Shown here in pieces: positions 36,560-45,117 of a stretch of 64,000 nucleotides of DNA. Location: NCBI RefSeq assembly GCF_900099805.1, contig NZ_FNDR01000001.1, positions 372,001 through 436,000 on the forward strand, written 5' to 3'. The notes under the pieces were generated by a model that searched no databases, had not been told where the DNA came from, and saw nothing but the letters and a program-made list of their open reading frames with translations. The stretch is from Variovorax sp. OV700. Its GTDB lineage: Bacteria; Pseudomonadota; Gammaproteobacteria; Burkholderiales; Burkholderiaceae_C. Each line of letters begins with the position of its first letter. Positions within the stretch are counted from its first letter, which is position 1. The translations under genes were made by a program, and so were the position numbers.

Positions 36560-37486
36560 TTGAACACCGCTGTCCCCGCCTCCAGCCGTCTCGTCGCCTA
36601 TGGCTGCCTGGCCTTGAGCATGTCGCTCGTCGGCGCTTATGTCGCCCTCTCCAAGCCATTGGTCGCCGTCTTCCCGGTGCTGCTGCTCGCATGGCTTCGC
36701 TTCGGCATCGCCGCGCTCGCCATGCCGCACTGGCTGCAGCGCCCGCCGGGCGAACCGCCCATGAGCGGTCGCACCCGAGGCCTGGTCTTTCTCGAATCGT
36801 TTCTCGGCAACTTCCTTTTCTCCGTCTGCATGCTGTTCGGCGTGAGCCTCACGAGCGCGGTGTCTGCCGGCGTGATCATGGCGTCCATGCCGGCGGCCGT
36901 GGCGGTTGCGAGCTGGCTCTTTCTGCGCGAGCGCATCACGGTGCGCATCGGCCTGGCAATCGGCTGCGCGGCGATCGGCATCGGCCTGCTGGCGCTCACG
37001 CCGGCGCATGCTCCACCCAATGCAGAGAGCCCTTCGCGCTCGTCCATGCCCTGGCTCGGCAACCTGCTCGTGTTCTGCGCTGTGCTTTGCGAAACGGCCT
37101 ATGCGGTGATCGGCAAGTCACTCACCGGCCGCCTCGGCCCCAAGCGGATCTCGTCGCTCATCAACCTGTGGGGCTTTGTGCTGTCGATGCCCTTCGGCAT
37201 CTGGTTCGCACTGCAGTTCGACTTCTCGGCCGTGCGCATCGGCACCTGGGCCTTGCTCATGGTCTACGCGCTTGCCGCAAGCATCTGGACCGTGTGGCTC
37301 TGGATGACGGGCTTGCGCCACGTGCCCGCTGCGCAAGCGGGTGTTTTCGCGGTGATGCTGCCCGTGAGCGCGGCCCTCGTGGGCGTGCTGGTGCTCGGTG
37401 AGAGCCTCTCTTCGGCACAGCTCATTGCGTTCGCGCTTGCGCTCATTGGCGTGGTGCTGGCGACGTGGCCCGAACGTCGAAGCTGA
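36560..37486 (+). CDS. EamA/DMT-superfamily transporter
   Basis: 308 residues with about ten membrane segments arranged as two EamA repeats (first LVAYGCLALSMSLVGAYVALSKPL, second from LGNLLVFCAVLCETAYAVIG). Final segment LIAFALALIGVVLATWP is typical. Start taken at TTG 36560, because the first helix begins right after; the ribosome site is weak. Probably exports small metabolites or amino acids; substrate unknown. Confidence 0.82.
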   Translation: MNTAVPASSRLVAYGCLALSMSLVGAYVALSKPLVAVFPVLLLAWLRFGIAALAMPHWLQRPPGEPPMSGRTRGLVFLESFLGNFLFSVCMLFGVSLTSAVSAGVIMASMPAAVAVASWLFLRERITVRIGLAIGCAAIGIGLLALTPAHAPPNAESPSRSSMPWLGNLLVFCAVLCETAYAVIGKSLTGRLGPKRISSLINLWGFVLSMPFGIWFALQFDFSAVRIGTWALLMVYALAASIWTVWLWMTGLRHVPAAQAGVFAVMLPVSAALVGVLVLGESLSSAQLIAFALALIGVVLATWPERRS

Positions 37487-37547
37487 AAACCTCGGGTTCT
37501 CCCCTCTGAAAAAACAACAACTCCCAATGAAAAAAGCTCTTTTTCCC

Positions 37548-37576
37548 TTGGAAACGCGTTTTTTCTCCTTTAGCAT
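37548..37576 (+). promoter_or_regulatory. Candidate sigma-70 promoter for the SWIB gene
   Basis: TTGGAA, 17 bases, TAGCAT in a locally T-rich stretch, ending 65 bases before the ATG. A strong ribosome site AAGGAA follows at 37629-37634. Confidence 0.4.
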
Positions 37577-37641
37577 CCGCAATGCCACTGGAGACGCAAG
37601 TTTTTCATTGGTGAACGTTCAACCAAAAAAGGAAATCAACC

Positions 37642-38094
37642 ATGGCAACTGCAAAGAAGGCTCCGGCCAAGAAAGCTCCGGCAAAGAAAGCCGCTCCCGC
37701 TAAGAAGGCTGCGGCTCCTGCGAAGAAGGCCGCACCGGCCAAGAAAGCTGCTGCTCCCGCAAAGAAGGCTGCCGCTCCTGCGAAGAAGGCTGCTGCTCCG
37801 GCGAAGAAGGCTGCTCCTGCAAAGAAGGCCGCTCCCGCCAAGAAGCGCACGCCCAACGCCGCGTTCATGAAGGCCCTGACCCCCAGCCCGGCACTCGCCG
37901 CTGTGGTCGGTTCGACGCCTCTGCCGCGCACCGCAGTCGTGAGCAAACTGTGGGACTACATCAAGAAGAACAACCTTCAAGACAAGGCCAACAAGCGCAA
38001 CATCAACGCCGACGCCAAGCTGAAGGAAATCTTCGGCAAGCCGCAAGTGTCGATGTTCGAACTGGCCGCGCTGATCGGCAAGCACGTCAAGTAA
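37642..38094 (+). CDS. Histone H1-like Lys/Ala/Pro repeat protein with C-terminal SWIB domain
   Basis: 150 residues. Residues 4 to about 68 are repeats of the type KKAAAPA/KKAAPA, which resemble eukaryotic H1 tails and should bind DNA non-specifically. Residues about 75-150 form a SWIB/MDM2 domain (MKALTPSPALAAVVGSTPLPRTAVVSKLWDYIKKNNLQD...VSMFELAALIGKHVK). Such fusions are known in Burkholderiales and chlamydia-like bacteria as presumed nucleoid proteins. It has its own promoter, ribosome site and terminator. The number of repeats is likely to vary between strains. Confidence 0.9.
   Translation: MATAKKAPAKKAPAKKAAPAKKAAAPAKKAAPAKKAAAPAKKAAAPAKKAAAPAKKAAPAKKAAPAKKRTPNAAFMKALTPSPALAAVVGSTPLPRTAVVSKLWDYIKKNNLQDKANKRNINADAKLKEIFGKPQVSMFELAALIGKHVK
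37651..37848 (+). repeat. Imperfect tandem repeat coding the Lys/Ala/Pro tail
   Basis: Units of 18-21 bases of the form AAGAAGGCTGCTGCTCCTGC, about ten copies, inside the SWIB gene. Slippage or recombination here would change tail length in whole codon steps. Confidence 0.85.
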
Positions 38095-38131
38095 GCGCTC
38101 GGGCACTGCGCGTTCATCGCGCTCCCGAATC

Positions 38132-38160
38132 AAAAAGCCGGCATACGCCGGCTTTTTTTT
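38132..38160 (+). terminator. Terminator after the SWIB gene, probably two-way
   Basis: AAAAAGCCGGC, loop ATAC, GCCGGC and eight T. The A-run on the left side lets it also act on minus-strand transcripts of the TPP-enzyme gene that ends at 38203. Confidence 0.92.
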
Positions 38161-38202
38161 GTCCGCGGCCGACGCACACGCCGGCTCGCCTCGCCGCTCT
38201 TC

Positions 38203-39921
38203 TCAGGCCCGCGCCTGGGCCGCACGCGTGATCGACGCGAGCGTGCCGCGGGTGGTGATCACCTCGGGGTCGAGCGGAATCTCGATCAGCGTGCCCGTGT
38301 CGGCCGCCAGTGCGCGCAGCAACGCGGCTTCGAACTGGGAGGTTTCCGTCACACGCTCGGCAACGTAGCCGTAGGCCCGCGCAAGGCCGCAGAAGTCGGG
38401 GTTTTGCAGCGCGGTGCCGCTCGTGCGATCCGGATATTCACGCTCCTGGTGCATGCGGATGGTGCCGAACATGCCGTTGTTCAGCAGCACGATGATGCTC
38501 TTGCCGCCGTGTTGCGAAGCCGTGGCTAGCTCCTGCCCCGTCATCAGAAAATCGCCGTCGCCCGCAATGGTGAAGGCCACGCGGCCGGTGGCCAGGTTGG
38601 CTGCGATGCCCGCAGGCACCCCATAGCCCATGGCACCGCTGGTGGGCGCGAGCTGCGTCTTGTGGCCCTTCGCGAGCCCGTGATAGCGGAAGTAGCGATG
38701 CACCCAGCTCGCAAAATTTCCCGCGCCGTTGGTGATGGCCGCATCCGGCGGCAGGTGCTTTTGCAGCAGCGCGACCACAACCGCCATGTCGACGAGGCCT
38801 CGCGGAGTTTCGGCCGGCATGCCGGCCAGCGCCTGTGGCTCCAGGTTGGCCTCGTAGTCGGCATGGGCCTGCACGGCCCACTCTTCCCACGGCAGGGTGG
38901 TGGGCGCGCTCAGCACCTCGAGGCTGCGCGCGGCGGCGCTCATGCCGGCGTTGATTGCAAGGTCGGCCTGGTAGACGCGGTTGAGTTCCTCGGCACTGGC
39001 GTGGATGTGCACCAGCTTCTGCCGGGCCTTCGGCGCCTCCAGCAGCGTGTAGCCGCCGGTGGTCATCTCGCCCAGCCGCGGGCCGATGGCGATGATCAGG
39101 TCGCTGTCTTTCACGCGCTGCGCCAGCTTGGGGTTGATGGCAATGCCGACGTCGCCCGCGTACTGCGGATGGTGGTTGTCGAAGGTGTCCTGGAAGCGGA
39201 AGGCATTGGCCACCGGCAGCCGCCAGTTCTCGGCAAAGCGTTGCAACGCCTGCGCGGCCTGTGCCGTCCAACCGCCGCCGCCCGCAATCACCAGCGGCCG
39301 CTGCGATTTCAGCAGCAGCTCGCGCAGGGTACGCAGCGCGCCGGGGTCGCTCCAGGGCTGCACGGCTTCGACGCGCGGCAGGGGCCGCGCTGCGGTCTGC
39401 GCACGCAGCATGTCTTCGGGCAGCACCAGCACCACGGGCCCCGGCCGCCCGTTCATTGCCGTGGCAAAAGCGCGCGCCACGTATTCGGGGATGCGGTTCG
39501 CGTCGTCGATGCGCTCCACGCGCTTGGCAAAGCCCTTGGTGCTCGGCCCGAAGAAACTGCCGTAGTCCACCTCCTGGAAAGCTTCGCGGTCCCGGAAGTC
39601 GCTGCCCACGTCGCCGACGAACAGCACCATGGGCGTCGAATCCTGGAAGGCGTTGTGCACGCCGATCGATGCGTTGGTGGCGCCCGGCCCGCGGGTGACG
39701 AAGCACACGCCGGGCCTGCCGGTGAGCTTGCCGTGCGCGTCCGCCATGAAGGCCGCGCCGCCCTCCTGCCGGTTGACGATGAAGCGGGCGCGCTCGCGGT
39801 AGGCATGAAAGCCGTCAAGCACCGCCAGAAAGCTTTCACCCGGAACACCGAACGCGATCTCCATGCCCTGCTCGATCAGGCATTCCACGATCAGGTGGCC
39901 GGCGGGTTGTGATGTACTCAT
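38203..39921 (-). CDS. Thiamine-diphosphate enzyme, acetolactate-synthase-large-subunit-like
   Basis: 572 residues from the ATG at 39921. N-terminal PYR domain with the TPP-activating Glu E53 (RQEGGAAFMADA), central domain, C-terminal PP domain with GDGDFLMTGQEL...NN near 448-476. No small subunit gene is nearby and the gene faces a TetR regulator. Likely a catabolic or specialised lyase/carboligase, not the biosynthetic IlvB; the substrate is not evident. It is divergent from the tetR gene, with one operator-like palindrome between. Confidence 0.82.
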   Translation of the reverse strand: MSTSQPAGHLIVECLIEQGMEIAFGVPGESFLAVLDGFHAYRERARFIVNRQEGGAAFMADAHGKLTGRPGVCFVTRGPGATNASIGVHNAFQDSTPMVLFVGDVGSDFRDREAFQEVDYGSFFGPSTKGFAKRVERIDDANRIPEYVARAFATAMNGRPGPVVLVLPEDMLRAQTAARPLPRVEAVQPWSDPGALRTLRELLLKSQRPLVIAGGGGWTAQAAQALQRFAENWRLPVANAFRFQDTFDNHHPQYAGDVGIAINPKLAQRVKDSDLIIAIGPRLGEMTTGGYTLLEAPKARQKLVHIHASAEELNRVYQADLAINAGMSAAARSLEVLSAPTTLPWEEWAVQAHADYEANLEPQALAGMPAETPRGLVDMAVVVALLQKHLPPDAAITNGAGNFASWVHRYFRYHGLAKGHKTQLAPTSGAMGYGVPAGIAANLATGRVAFTIAGDGDFLMTGQELATASQHGGKSIIVLLNNGMFGTIRMHQEREYPDRTSGTALQNPDFCGLARAYGYVAERVTETSQFEAALLRALAADTGTLIEIPLDPEVITTRGTLASITRAAQARA

Positions 39922-39988
39922 GAGAAGTCGAACCTCAGCTGCAAATGTCTCCGGCAATTATGTGCGTCCGCTCTCAACGCCTTGCGTT

Positions 39989-40009
39989 AATTCACCAACT
40001 GGTTAAATT
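39989..40009. promoter_or_regulatory. Operator-like palindrome, TPP enzyme/tetR intergenic
   Basis: TTCACCAACTGGTTAA at its core: half-sites TTCACCA and TGGTTAA. It ends seven bases before the tetR ATG. Sixteen of 20 bases match the site before the tctC gene, which suggests one regulator for both. The TetR gene encoded next to it is the obvious candidate. Confidence 0.6.
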
Positions 40010-40015
40010 CGCGCC

Positions 40016-40672
40016 ATGAAAGCCCCCAAGGATCTCTCACCCGAAATGGTCGAGCCGCGCTCGCGCGATGCCGACCGCTCGCAACTCGCGATTCTTGCGT
40101 CGGCGCGCGACGAGTTTGCCGAACGGGGCCTGGCCGGTGCGCGCATGGACAGCATCGCTGCGCGCGCGGGCCTGAACAAGCGCCTCATCTACTACTACTT
40201 CGGCAGCAAGGACGACCTGTTCCTGGCGGTGCTCGAACGCACCTACGCCGACATCCGCGAGGCCGAGCAACAGTTGCACCTGGACGAGATAGACCCGGTC
40301 GAGGCCATTCGCCAGCTGGTCTCGTTCACCTGGCACTACTACCTCGAGCACCCCGAGTTCATCACGCTGCTGAACAGCGAGAACCTGCATTGCGCCGAGC
40401 ACCTCAAGCGCTCCGAACGCATCCAGGAAATGAACTCGCCGCTGGTGCAGCTGCTCGACACGGTGCTCGAGCGCGGCAAGCGCGACAAGCTGTTCCGCGC
40501 CGGCGTCGACCCCGTGCAGCTGTACATCTCGATCGCCTCGCTCTGCTACTTCTACCTCTCGAACAACCACACGCTCTCGGCCGTCTTCGGCCGTGACCTG
40601 CGCGCGCCCAAGGCGATGGCGCAGCGCCTCTCGCACATGACCGACCTCGTGCTCGGCTACGTGCTGCACTGA
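40016..40672 (+). CDS. TetR/AcrR-family transcriptional regulator
   Basis: 218 residues. N-terminal HTH (AILASARDEFAERGLAGARMDSIAARAGLNKRLIYYYFGSKDDLFLAVLE, about 24-73), and a C-terminal ligand domain with hydrophobic helices. Divergent from the TPP enzyme and followed after 144 bases by tctC, which has a matching operator. Probably represses both and itself until an inducer, likely the substrate of this cluster, binds. Confidence 0.9.
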   Translation: MKAPKDLSPEMVEPRSRDADRSQLAILASARDEFAERGLAGARMDSIAARAGLNKRLIYYYFGSKDDLFLAVLERTYADIREAEQQLHLDEIDPVEAIRQLVSFTWHYYLEHPEFITLLNSENLHCAEHLKRSERIQEMNSPLVQLLDTVLERGKRDKLFRAGVDPVQLYISIASLCYFYLSNNHTLSAVFGRDLRAPKAMAQRLSHMTDLVLGYVLH

Positions 40673-40755
40673 GCCTTCGGGCGCCTTCCTGCATCTCCGG
40701 GTATTTACCAACCTAGCAGCGGTTGCGCTGCGGCGGCAGCCTTTCTAAAATCTGC

Positions 40756-40775
40756 AATTCACTCACTGGTGAATT
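40756..40775. promoter_or_regulatory. Operator-like palindrome before the tctC-like gene
   Basis: AATTCACTCACTGGTGAATT: half-sites AATTCAC and GTGAATT are exact inverse copies. Similar to the site at 39989-40009. It lies 41 bases upstream of the tctC ATG. Confidence 0.6.
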
Positions 40776-40816
40776 AATCGGCAAGACAAGGCGGCCCGAC
40801 CGCACGGAGACAACCT

Positions 40817-41800
40817 ATGAAGCAACTTGTACGCACCACGGCACTCGCCACGCTCACCTGCCTCGCCGCCTTGATGCCGGGCCTGGCGTCGGCGCAGAGC
40901 GGGTATCCCAACAAGCCCATTCGCGTCATCGTGCCGTTCGCGGCCGGCAGCACCACGGACATCATTGCCCGCGCCATCGCTGACAAGATGGGCCAGAGCA
41001 TGGGCCAGACGCTGGTGGTGGACAACCGCGGCGGCGCCAGCGGCACCATCGGCCAGCAGGCCGTGGCCACGGCCGCGCCGGACGGCTACACGGTCATGAT
41101 TCACTCGTCGTCGCACACGGTGAGCCCCTCCACCTTCGCAAAGCTGCCGTTCGACACGGTGAACGACTTCGCCGGTGTCACGCCCATTTCGTCGCTGCCC
41201 AATGCGCTGGTGATCTCGCCCTCGAAGAACATCAAGACGCTACAGGAGCTGGTTGCGGCCGCCAAGGCCAAGCCCGGCACCATCAACTTCGCATCAGCCG
41301 GCCAGGGCAGCGCCACCCACCTCAACGCCGAGAAGTTCAAGCTGGCCGCGAAGATCGACGCCACCAACATTCCATTCAAGGGCTCGGCCGAGGCCGTGAC
41401 GGAAGTGCTGTCGGGCCGGGTGGATTACTACTTTTCGCCCATCGCGCCGGTCATCGGGCAAATCAAGGACGGCCAGTTGATCGCACTGGCAGTGGGTTCG
41501 CCCAAGCGCGCGGCCGCCCTGCCCGACGTGCCCACCACCACCGAGGCCGGCGTGCCGGGCTCCGAGTTCAACTTCTGGATCGGCATGATGGCGCCGGCCA
41601 AGACGCCGCGCGACATCGTCAACCGACTGCACGACGAAGTGGCCAAGGCCCTGGCTTCGCCCGAGGTCAAAGAGCGCTTCCTGAAGCTCGGCGCCGACGC
41701 CTGGACGCTCAAGCCCGAGCAGTTCGACTCCTACATCAAGGACGAAATCAAGACCAACGCGACGTTGGTCAAGGCCGCCGGCCTGACGCCGACGCAGTAA
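40817..41800 (+). CDS. Bug/TctC-family tripartite tricarboxylate transporter receptor
   Basis: 327 residues with signal peptide (about 1-27, cleavage after ASA) and family blocks YPNKPIRVIVPFAAGSTTDIIARAIADKM and VVDNRGGASGTIGQQAV. Periplasmic binding protein that captures small carboxylates or related acids. The membrane parts (tctA, tctB) are absent, which is normal for orphan Bug receptors of Comamonadaceae. GGAG lies seven bases before the ATG. First gene of the run tctC-oxidoreductase-DUF993-isomerase. Confidence 0.93.
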   Translation: MKQLVRTTALATLTCLAALMPGLASAQSGYPNKPIRVIVPFAAGSTTDIIARAIADKMGQSMGQTLVVDNRGGASGTIGQQAVATAAPDGYTVMIHSSSHTVSPSTFAKLPFDTVNDFAGVTPISSLPNALVISPSKNIKTLQELVAAAKAKPGTINFASAGQGSATHLNAEKFKLAAKIDATNIPFKGSAEAVTEVLSGRVDYYFSPIAPVIGQIKDGQLIALAVGSPKRAAALPDVPTTTEAGVPGSEFNFWIGMMAPAKTPRDIVNRLHDEVAKALASPEVKERFLKLGADAWTLKPEQFDSYIKDEIKTNATLVKAAGLTPTQ

Positions 41801-41853
41801 TCCGCCCCCTTCCTTTCTCTTTGACTTTCTCCAACTCCTTTTCGGCTGAAGAC

Positions 41854-43017
41854 ATGGCAACACAACGACTCGGAATCATCATGCACGGCGTCACCGGCCG
41901 CATGGGCATGAACCAGCATCTGATCCGCTCGATCTGCGCGATCCGCGCGCAAGGCGGCGTCACGCTGTCGAACGGCGACAGGGTCATGCCCGACCCGATC
42001 CTCATCGGCCGCAACGCCGAGAAGATGGAAGCGCTCGCCAAGACGCACAACATCGCGCGCTGGGGCACCGACCTCGACAAGGCGCTGGAGAACAAGGACG
42101 ACACGATCTTCTTCGACGCCGGCACCACGCAGATGCGCCCCACGCTGCTGGCCAAGGCCATCCGCGCCGGCAAGCACGTGTACTGCGAGAAGCCGATCGC
42201 CACCAATCTGAACGAGGCCGTCGAAATTGCCCGCCTGGCGGAAGGCTCGGGCCTGAAGCACGGCGCCGTGCAAGACAAGCTCTTTTTGCCCGGCCTGCGC
42301 AAGCTCGACATGTTGCGCCGCGCCGGCTTCTTCGGCCGCATGCTCAGCGTGCGCCTCGAATTCGGCTACTGGGTGTTCGAGGGCGACCTGCAGCCGATCC
42401 AACGCCCGAGCTGGAACTATCGCAAAGAAGACGGCGGCGGCATGATCCTGGACATGATGTGCCACTGGCGCTACGTGCTGGACAACCTGTTCGGCGAGGT
42501 GAAGTCGGTCTCGTGCATCGGCGCCACCCACATCCCCAAGCGCTGGGACGAAGCCGGCAAACCGTATGAAGCCACCGCCGACGACGCGGCCTACGCCACC
42601 TGCGAGCTCACCGGCCATAACGGCGAGCCGGTGATCGCACAGATCAACATGAGCTGGGTCACGCGCGTGCGCCGCGACGACCTCGTGACCTTCCACGTCG
42701 ACGGCACCGATGGCTCGGCCGTGGCGGGCCTGTCGAGCTGCCGTGCCCAGTCGCGCGTGGCCACGCCGCGTCCGGTGTGGAACCCCGACGAGAAGCAGAT
42801 GATGAATTTCTTCGACCAGTGGCAGGAGATTCCGGATTCGCAGGCGTACGACAACGGCTTCAAGATCCAGTGGGAGCACTTCATCCGCCACGTGGTCGAG
42901 AACGAGCCCTACAAGTGGACGTTGCCCGAAGGCGCCAAGGGCGTGCAGCTGGTCGAGGCCGCGCTCGAGTCGTGGAAGGAACGCCGCTGGATCGATGTGC
43001 CCGCGCTGAAGGTCTGA
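41854..43017 (+). CDS. Gfo/Idh/MocA-family oxidoreductase
   Basis: 387 residues from the ATG at 41854. Unusual start MATQRLGIIMHGVTGRMGMNQHL, an NAD(P)-binding Rossmann motif, with the EKP motif in GKHVYCEKPIATN, and the C-terminal substrate domain (GGGMILDMMCHWRYVLD carrying the usual catalytic H). Probably oxidises a sugar, polyol or inositol-like compound at one hydroxyl. It is 10 bases from the next gene, so in an operon with DUF993 and the TIM-barrel gene. Confidence 0.88.
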   Translation: MATQRLGIIMHGVTGRMGMNQHLIRSICAIRAQGGVTLSNGDRVMPDPILIGRNAEKMEALAKTHNIARWGTDLDKALENKDDTIFFDAGTTQMRPTLLAKAIRAGKHVYCEKPIATNLNEAVEIARLAEGSGLKHGAVQDKLFLPGLRKLDMLRRAGFFGRMLSVRLEFGYWVFEGDLQPIQRPSWNYRKEDGGGMILDMMCHWRYVLDNLFGEVKSVSCIGATHIPKRWDEAGKPYEATADDAAYATCELTGHNGEPVIAQINMSWVTRVRRDDLVTFHVDGTDGSAVAGLSSCRAQSRVATPRPVWNPDEKQMMNFFDQWQEIPDSQAYDNGFKIQWEHFIRHVVENEPYKWTLPEGAKGVQLVEAALESWKERRWIDVPALKV

Positions 43018-43027
43018 GGCAGGCAGC

Positions 43028-44215
43028 ATGGCACTTTCGCTGACCCTTCCCACCGCGAGCGGCTCGCTCACCCCGTACGCCCTGCGCGGCACCGCGCCGG
43101 TCAGGCCCGAAGCAGGCGTCAAGTTCAACCGCATCGCCTATTCGGCGGCGCATGTGGTGGCCGATCCGCTCGCTGCGGTGGACCCGTGGCTGCAGGCTGC
43201 GGTCGACTGGGACGCGACCATCGCTTACCGCCGTCACCTGTTCTCGCTGGGCCTGGGCGTGGCCGAAGCCATGGACACCGCGCAGCGCGGCATGGGCCTG
43301 GACTGGCCGACCTCGCTCGAGCTGATCCGCCGTTCGCTCGATGCGGCGAAAGACGTGCCCGGCGCGCTGGTGGCCTCGGGTTGCGGCACCGACCACCTGA
43401 ACATCGACGACGTGAAGAGCGTCGACGACGTGATCCGCGGCTACGAAGAGCAGATGGCAGCCATCGAGGCGCTCGGCGGCAAGCTGATCGTCATGGCCAG
43501 CCGCGCCCTCGCCCGCGTGGCGAAGAGCCCGGGCGACTATGAGCGCGTGTACGACCGCATCCTGAGTCAGTCGAAGCAGCCGGTCGTGCTGCATTGGCTC
43601 GGCGACATGTTCGACCCGGCCCTCGCGGGCTACTGGGGCAGCAAGGACGCCGATGCGGCAATGGACACGGCGCTCGCGGTCATTGCAACGCATCCGCACA
43701 AGGTGGACGGCATCAAGATTTCGCTGCTCGACAAGGACAAGGAAATTGCGATGCGGCGCCGCCTGCCGGCAGGCGTTCGCATGTACACCGGCGATGACTT
43801 CAACTACGCCGAGCTGATCGCCGGCGATGGCTTTGGCAGCGAGCCGACGCACGGCCAGAGCGATGCGCTGCTGGGCATCTTCGACGCCATTGCCCCGGCA
43901 GCGAGCGCCGCACTGGGCGCGCTGGCGCAGGGCAACACTGAAAAATTCCACGCGATCCTCGGCCCGACGGTGCCGCTGTCGCGCCACATCTTTGCGGCGC
44001 CGACGCGCTTCTACAAGACCGGCGTGGTGTTCATGGCCTGGCTCAACGGCCACCAGAAGCATTTCACGATGGTCGGCGGCCAGCAGAGCACGCGTTCGCT
44101 GCAGCACTTTGCCGAGTTGTTCCGCTTGGCCGATGCGGCGAATCTGCTGGAGCATCCGGAGTTGGCGGTGCGGCGCATGAAGACGCTGCTGGCCTTGCAC
44201 GGCGTGGAAGGCTGA
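43028..44215 (+). CDS. DUF993 family protein, aldolase/DHDPS-like TIM barrel
   Basis: 395 residues. Matches DUF993: long N-terminal part (FNRIAYSAAHVVADPLA), then LVASGCGTDHL, KQPVVLHWLGDMFDPAL, VDGIKISLLDKDKE with a Lys that would sit where the Schiff base forms in DHDPS-like enzymes. No proven reaction is known to me; it has been seen next to Gfo/Idh/MocA and isomerase genes. Eight bases separate it from the next gene. Confidence 0.85.
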   Translation: MALSLTLPTASGSLTPYALRGTAPVRPEAGVKFNRIAYSAAHVVADPLAAVDPWLQAAVDWDATIAYRRHLFSLGLGVAEAMDTAQRGMGLDWPTSLELIRRSLDAAKDVPGALVASGCGTDHLNIDDVKSVDDVIRGYEEQMAAIEALGGKLIVMASRALARVAKSPGDYERVYDRILSQSKQPVVLHWLGDMFDPALAGYWGSKDADAAMDTALAVIATHPHKVDGIKISLLDKDKEIAMRRRLPAGVRMYTGDDFNYAELIAGDGFGSEPTHGQSDALLGIFDAIAPAASAALGALAQGNTEKFHAILGPTVPLSRHIFAAPTRFYKTGVVFMAWLNGHQKHFTMVGGQQSTRSLQHFAELFRLADAANLLEHPELAVRRMKTLLALHGVEG

Positions 44216-44223
44216 TCGACGCC

Positions 44224-45102
44224 ATGCGCGACTTTTCAGAGAACCACGACTGGCTGTCGATCAACACCGCGACCATCCGCAAGCAGCTGGGCGCCGAGGT
44301 GCCGCTGGACCGCATCATCGACCAGTGCGCCGAACGCGGTATTCGCGCGATCAGCCCCTGGCGCGACCAGGTGGCCGCCGTCGGGCTCGACAAGATTGCA
44401 AAGCAGTTGAAGGCGCACGGCATCGGCCTTTCGGGCTACTGCCGCGGCGGCTTCTTCCCAGCGGCCGATGCAACAGGCCTCAAGGCTGCACTGGACGACA
44501 ACCGCCGCGCCATCGACGAAGCGAAGACGCTCGATGCGCCCTGCCTCGTGCTGGTCGTCGGCGCTCTCCCCGGCGCACTCGAAGGCAAAGCGGCCTACAA
44601 GGACATCGCCCGTGCGCGCAACGAGGTGCGCGACGGCATCGCCGCATCACTCGAATACGCACGCGAAGTCGGCATGCCGCTGGCCATCGAGCCCTTGCAC
44701 CCCATGCAAGCCGCCGACCGCGCCTGCATCAACACGCTCGAAAATGCGCTCGATATTTGCGACGAGCTTGACGCGGGCAAGAGCGGCATGCTCGGCGTGG
44801 CGCTCGACATCTATCACGTGTGGTGGGACCCGAAGCTGCAGCAGCAGATCGCCCGCGCCGGCCGTGAGCGCCTCTTGGCGTACCACGTCTGCGACTGGCT
44901 TACGCCCACGCGCGACCTGCTCTCCGACCGCGGGATGATGGGAGATGGCGTGGTCGAGTTGAAGAAGATCCGCGGCTGGATTGAAGACGCGGGATTCGCG
45001 GGGTTCAGCGAGGTCGAGATCTTCTCGAACCTCGACTGGTGGCAGCGGACGGGTGCCGAGACGCTCGATGTTTGTATCGAGCGGCACAAGCAGGCCGTCT
45101 AG
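44224..45102 (+). CDS. Sugar phosphate isomerase/epimerase-family TIM-barrel protein
   Basis: 292 residues of the xylose isomerase-like (AP endonuclease 2) fold. Metal-type ligands are visible as E in LAIEPLHP, D and H in ALDIYHVWWDP, H in YHVCDW, and E in FSEVEIFS. Probably isomerises or dehydrates the keto product of the neighbouring oxidoreductase. Last gene of the tctC cluster; no terminator visible before the inverted-repeat element. Confidence 0.85.
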   Translation: MRDFSENHDWLSINTATIRKQLGAEVPLDRIIDQCAERGIRAISPWRDQVAAVGLDKIAKQLKAHGIGLSGYCRGGFFPAADATGLKAALDDNRRAIDEAKTLDAPCLVLVVGALPGALEGKAAYKDIARARNEVRDGIAASLEYAREVGMPLAIEPLHPMQAADRACINTLENALDICDELDAGKSGMLGVALDIYHVWWDPKLQQQIARAGRERLLAYHVCDWLTPTRDLLSDRGMMGDGVVELKKIRGWIEDAGFAGFSEVEIFSNLDWWQRTGAETLDVCIERHKQAV

Positions 45103-45117
45103 GTTCAGTTGGCGGAG

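Noticed and set aside
37651-37848. Candidate CRISPR-like array
   Set aside because: Units are directly adjacent, in frame and encode the Lys/Ala/Pro tail; there are no spacers.
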